Source: a virus. From it: a stretch of 24,113 bases of DNA. The stretch lies in the IMG/VR virus record IMGVR_UViG_3300049846_001062, positions 1 to 24,113 of that record. One strand, written 5' to 3'. A program made the position numbers and the translations under genes. Shown here in pieces: positions 21,089-24,113 of the stretch (position 1 is the stretch's first letter; every line of letters starts with the position of its first letter). The notes beneath the pieces are model-generated. The model was not told where the DNA came from. It was given only the letters and a program-made list of their open reading frames with translations, and ran no database searches.

Positions 21089-22660
21089 TCAGGCGGGGTT
21101 GCGGCCGGGGCGCATGGGGGTGGGGAGGGTCTGGCTGCTCAGTGATTCCCCTTGGCCGGCGCGCATCTCGTTGGTGCGGGGGATGGCGTCGGGATCCATC
21201 GCCAACGGGTCGAGGCCCAACGCCGTGTTCTGCTCGTTGACGTAGTCGCGCGTGCGGGTGACTTCCTCTTCGATGTCCAGGCCCGCGGGGAGGACTTCGC
21301 CCTGCTGCAGCACGTCCAACAGCGTCTCTTGGCTGATGGCGTTTTGCATGAACAGCTGCAGCATGGCGGTGATGCTGTTGCCGTCCAGCAGCTTGTTGTC
21401 GTAGTCCTGTTCAATCACAACCTGCGGGGGCTCGATGCCCACGTACTGGGCGGCCACCTCCAACATTGAGGTCAGGGCGTTGGCGAGGTCAGCGCTGATC
21501 AACGCCATGATCGAATCGCTGTCGATGCGGTCCATTCGCTTGGACTCGGCAGCGGCGTTTGTCGTGTTCTGGCGGGTGAGGGTGTTGATGCCCAGGCGGG
21601 AGATTTGCTCTTCGAGGGCTTCGAGGCACTTGAGCTGGGAGTCGAAGGCGTCGGTGGTGGGTTGCACGAACTCCGCGCCGCCGTCCACTGGGAGCAACAC
21701 CGCGGTGTTCACGGAGATGCCGATGGGGCTGTCGGCATCGGGGTCGAAGCCGCGCATCGTCAAAATGGGCATGGCGCCGACGTGCACGGAGTGCATGAAG
21801 TCGCAGAAGCGCTGCGCATAGGCGATGTTGAGGTACGCCACCTCCAGCAGGGGTGGGGTGCTCATGAGGGTGGCGGCGCGGGAGCCGTAGACCGTTACGA
21901 ATGGGAGGCCGTTGAGGTCGGTGGTGCCGCTGTCGTACAGCGCCCAGTTGCCTGGGGTGTCCTTGCGCCAGATCTCGTACCGGCCGGGCTCTAAGACGCG
22001 GATCTGCTCGACCTGGCGCTCGCCAAAGCGCCCTTCTTCTTCGAGCGCCAACTCGTGGATGCGGACTTGCGTCAGCTCCGCTTGGGGGTTGTTGCCGGCG
22101 GTGCGCCAACCGCGGATCGTCTGGGGGTTGACGTGGATTAGATACGGCTTGGCGTTGTTGCGGCGTTGCTCCGCAAGCGTGCGGGCCGGGGTGGGGGTGT
22201 AGTCAACGATGGCGCTGCTGTGGCCGTAAAGCAGGGCGGTTTCGAGTTGCTGGCGGGCGAAGCTGTTGAGGCTGGTGCCGTCGCCGCAGACGTTCTTGGC
22301 CCACTCGTCCCAGTAGGGGTCGCCTTGGAGTTGAATGCCCTTGCGCAGGATCAGGCCAGCGGCTTGGCTCGCAAGGCGCTGGAGGAATGGGGGGAGGACG
22401 GCGTGGAAGATGCGGCGTTGGTACGCGCCGTCGTCTTCGCGGGGTTCCTGCGGAATCAGGCGCTTGGCGTCGGCGCGGAGGGCGCTGGTGCCGCCCATGC
22501 AGATGTTGATGGGATCCCAGCGCGGGAGCATCGAGAGCACAGCAGCGCTAAAGACGCTTGGGTCGTCCGCCGCGCCAGGGGGTGCAAGGGCAGGGAGCGG
22601 GGTGTACTTGCGGGCGGTGGTGAAGTCGTAGCCGGTGTAGGTGCTGTTATTGGCCGCCAC
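21089..22660 (-). CDS. Portal protein, DUF4055-type (523 aa)
   Basis: Portal position follows from its place directly after the large terminase and before the MuF gene. The central region (RIFHAVLPPFLQRLASQAAG, then LYGHSSAIVDYTPTPA, QTIRGWRTAG) and the helix-rich segment LGINTLTRQNTTNAAAESKR with DSIMALISADLANALTSML are characteristic of the DUF4055 portal family. The end (AGQGESLSSQTLPTPMRPG) is disordered, as usual. The dodecamer forms the DNA channel and docks the terminase. Start is GTG at 22660, 23 nt after a motif copy, with no Shine-Dalgarno visible. Confidence 0.9.
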   Translation of the reverse strand: MAANNSTYTGYDFTTARKYTPLPALAPPGAADDPSVFSAAVLSMLPRWDPINICMGGTSALRADAKRLIPQEPREDDGAYQRRIFHAVLPPFLQRLASQAAGLILRKGIQLQGDPYWDEWAKNVCGDGTSLNSFARQQLETALLYGHSSAIVDYTPTPARTLAEQRRNNAKPYLIHVNPQTIRGWRTAGNNPQAELTQVRIHELALEEEGRFGERQVEQIRVLEPGRYEIWRKDTPGNWALYDSGTTDLNGLPFVTVYGSRAATLMSTPPLLEVAYLNIAYAQRFCDFMHSVHVGAMPILTMRGFDPDADSPIGISVNTAVLLPVDGGAEFVQPTTDAFDSQLKCLEALEEQISRLGINTLTRQNTTNAAAESKRMDRIDSDSIMALISADLANALTSMLEVAAQYVGIEPPQVVIEQDYDNKLLDGNSITAMLQLFMQNAISQETLLDVLQQGEVLPAGLDIEEEVTRTRDYVNEQNTALGLDPLAMDPDAIPRTNEMRAGQGESLSSQTLPTPMRPGRNPA

Positions 22661-22683
22661 GCGCAGACAAAACTCTGGGTACG

Positions 22684-22696
22684 CCTAGGATTCCGC
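22684..22696 (-). promoter_or_regulatory. Start-associated 13-mer (copy upstream of 22660)
   Basis: Reads GCGGAATCCTAGG, with departures at positions 7 and 8, 23 nt before the portal GTG, directly after the terminase stop. Confidence 0.65.
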
Positions 22697-22699
22697 GCG

Positions 22700-23998
22700 T
22701 TACTTGAATTGGAAGTTGCTGCCGCCTGTTTGATAACGGCGTAGGCCGGCGAGGCTGTAGATCACGTAGCCCATGGCGTCGACGGGGCCGGATTTGTCGT
22801 CAAGGCCGGTGCCGCTTTTGTCGGGGGTGCCCTTCTGGTTGTAGGTCTGCGTTTCGAGGGCGCGGATGAGGTATTTGCAGCTGGGGTGGATGCGGAGGCG
22901 GTTGTGGAGGAGGAGCATTTGGACGGCGTTGACGCGGTCCTCCACTAGCGGGTTGGCGTTTTGGACCTTGATGCGGAGGCCGCTGCGTTTGAGGATGGCG
23001 AGGTCGCTCTCGCTGGCGTTGGTGGTGGTGCGGTGCTTGCTGGCGGCGTCGGGCACCACCGTGAGGAGGCCGCGTTCGATGTGCTGGGCGTATTGCTCCT
23101 TCAGGCGGGTGGCGATGTTGGGCGTGTCCTTGACGTGGTACTCGTCGAGGAAGTGGAACACGTCGCCGCGCCGGATGCAGATTTCGATGAAGCAGGTGCC
23201 GACGTTGAAGTCGCAGCCCGCGTAGATCATGTCGTCGGGGCGGAGCTCTTCGTCGCTCCAGTGCACGTCACGGTCGAAGTACGAGTAGACGGTGGTTTTG
23301 TCGAGGGCGGTGAACTGGCCCTGGAGGTAGGCGGCGAGGAGCTGGGGTGGGTAGTTGGCGTACAGGCTGTCGATGAAGCCTGGGGGGAGGTGGGGGTTGT
23401 CCTGCGTCTTCGCGCGGATTAGGTGGCGGTCGGCGCCTGCTTTTTGGTCGAAGGTGTTCCACATCCAGCCGTAGCCCTCTGGCGTGCTGGCGACGGCGAA
23501 CTGGGGGTGGGCACCGCCGCGCAAGCGGGCGAGGATCATCTCCGAGGCTTTCTGCGCTAGCTCGTACTTGCTGGTGTCCAGCTCGTCAGCGCAGCTAAAT
23601 GCGAGGTTGGTGCCTCGGATGCGTCCCCATGCTTCGAGCGTCCGGCACAGGATCGTGCAGGTGCCGTGGGGGAGGTGGAGGGTGTACTCGGGCTGGGGGC
23701 TGGCGCGGTAGTCGTACTGGATGTCGAAGCGCTCCAGGAACTCGTCGAAGCTACGCACCCAAACGTCGAGCACCATCTGAAACGTGGGCTCAAACACTGC
23801 TCCGACCTTGCCAGGGTTGTCCATGGCGAGAAACACCGTCTTGGCGCACAGGGCGACGGTCTTTCCGGCGCCGAATCCGGCGCAGAGGCCGAGGAGCAGG
23901 TGGTCGGTGTCGTCGACGAATGCGCGCTGGTGCGGCAGAAGCGTGTCGTAGATCGCTTGGCGCAACGCGCTGTAGGTCGTGCTACACCGCGTGCTCAC
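22700..23998 (-). CDS. terL: Large terminase subunit (about 432 aa)
   Basis: With the GTG at 23998 as start, ATPase motifs are Walker A AGFGAGKT at residues 40-47, Walker B LAFSCADEL with D138 E139, and a coupling motif STPEGYG at 171-177. The nuclease half has D263 in GCDFNVG, D317 in VVPDAAS and D407 in DKSGPVDAMG, the expected RNase H-like acidic triad. It cuts and pumps DNA through the portal. The frame extends upstream to GTG 24091, but that would add 31 residues without family character and overlap the end of an upstream frame, so I prefer 23998. A degenerate motif-like stretch is present at 24013-24030. Length of about 430 is normal. Confidence 0.9.
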   Translation of the reverse strand: MSTRCSTTYSALRQAIYDTLLPHQRAFVDDTDHLLLGLCAGFGAGKTVALCAKTVFLAMDNPGKVGAVFEPTFQMVLDVWVRSFDEFLERFDIQYDYRASPQPEYTLHLPHGTCTILCRTLEAWGRIRGTNLAFSCADELDTSKYELAQKASEMILARLRGGAHPQFAVASTPEGYGWMWNTFDQKAGADRHLIRAKTQDNPHLPPGFIDSLYANYPPQLLAAYLQGQFTALDKTTVYSYFDRDVHWSDEELRPDDMIYAGCDFNVGTCFIEICIRRGDVFHFLDEYHVKDTPNIATRLKEQYAQHIERGLLTVVPDAASKHRTTTNASESDLAILKRSGLRIKVQNANPLVEDRVNAVQMLLLHNRLRIHPSCKYLIRALETQTYNQKGTPDKSGTGLDDKSGPVDAMGYVIYSLAGLRRYQTGGSNFQFK

Positions 23999-24069
23999 GT
24001 TGATGGGGGCATCAAGGCACTTTCCCCCGGGAACAATGCCAAGAATTCCCACGTAATCACGCAGCCGTT

Positions 24070-24113
24070 TCAATACATAGGGTACGCACACTCGTCGGGG
24101 GTTGGCATAAGCC
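24070..24113 (-). CDS. C-terminal end of an upstream gene (partial)
   Basis: A frame open from the right edge ends with PTPDECAYPMY and TGA at 24072-24070. The place is right for a small terminase subunit, but 14 codons do not allow identification, and it could be noise. Confidence 0.3.
   Translation of the reverse strand, partial: LMPTPDECAYPMY

Noticed and set aside
22166-22744. Plus-strand ORFs opposite portal and terminase
   Set aside because: Shadow frames of two well-identified genes; no motif or start signal.
1-24113. CRISPR array, tRNA genes, integrase or attachment sites, insertion sequences
   Set aside because: No regularly spaced repeats, cloverleaf, recombinase or terminal inverted repeats were seen. 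The repeated 13-mer is tied to gene starts and is irregularly spaced.
24000-24113. Packaging site (cos or pac) near the terminase
   Set aside because: No staggered palindrome or repeat set is visible in the short stretch upstream of terL.

Overview
The window is a densely packed virion-morphogenesis block of a tailed phage with a long tail (siphovirus-like). It is GC-rich, with almost no intergenic DNA. No integrase, replication, photosynthesis, tRNA or CRISPR sequence is visible. The tail-fibre genes carry repeat types I associate with marine cyanophages, so a Synechococcus or Prochlorococcus siphovirus or a related prophage is my best guess. That host assignment is inference.

Nearly all genes read on the minus strand, so the biological order runs from right to left. 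Packaging and head come first: large terminase (23998-22700), DUF4055-type portal (22660-21089), a small Cys4 protein (21074-20814), a Mu F-like head protein (20817-19951), scaffold (19895-19170) and major capsid protein (19140-18064), closed by a strong terminator at 18013-18044. Neck and tail follow: head-tail adaptor (17639-17079), a sigma-70-like protein (17030-16479) and tail tube (16454-15975), then tape measure (14986-11420), a distal-tail-like protein (11417-10674) and a 1313-residue hub/fibre fusion (10677-6736). After these come two small beta-rich proteins, an unrecognised 500-residue protein and a 43-residue ORF. A lambda G/GT-style frameshift pair of tail assembly chaperones (4236-3065) is next, then a possible tail terminator and a set of fibre or appendage genes that runs off the left edge.

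Two plus-strand islands interrupt this order. One is a small helix-turn-helix protein gene (17700-18008). The other is a two-gene neck cassette (15026-15900) that lies, inverted, between tail tube and tape measure.

The most striking signal is a 13-base directional motif, consensus CCGG[A/C]AA[C/T][C/T]T[A/C/T]GG. It sits just upstream of the first gene of nearly every translation unit, always on the coding strand of that gene, and is missing at overlapping stop/start junctions. Where genes diverge (15000-15023 and 17657-17680), two opposed copies overlap on a shared CCGG, and the two 24-bp sites match at 20 positions. The motif resembles in concept the start-associated sequences of cluster K mycobacteriophages. 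A sigma-like gene without region 4 and a separate helix-turn-helix protein lie in the same block. They make a phage-specific late-expression system a testable hypothesis, not a demonstrated one.

The second firm signal is a -1 programmed frameshift site, GGGAAAG followed six bases later by a GC-rich hairpin. It joins the 194-residue chaperone to its downstream frame.
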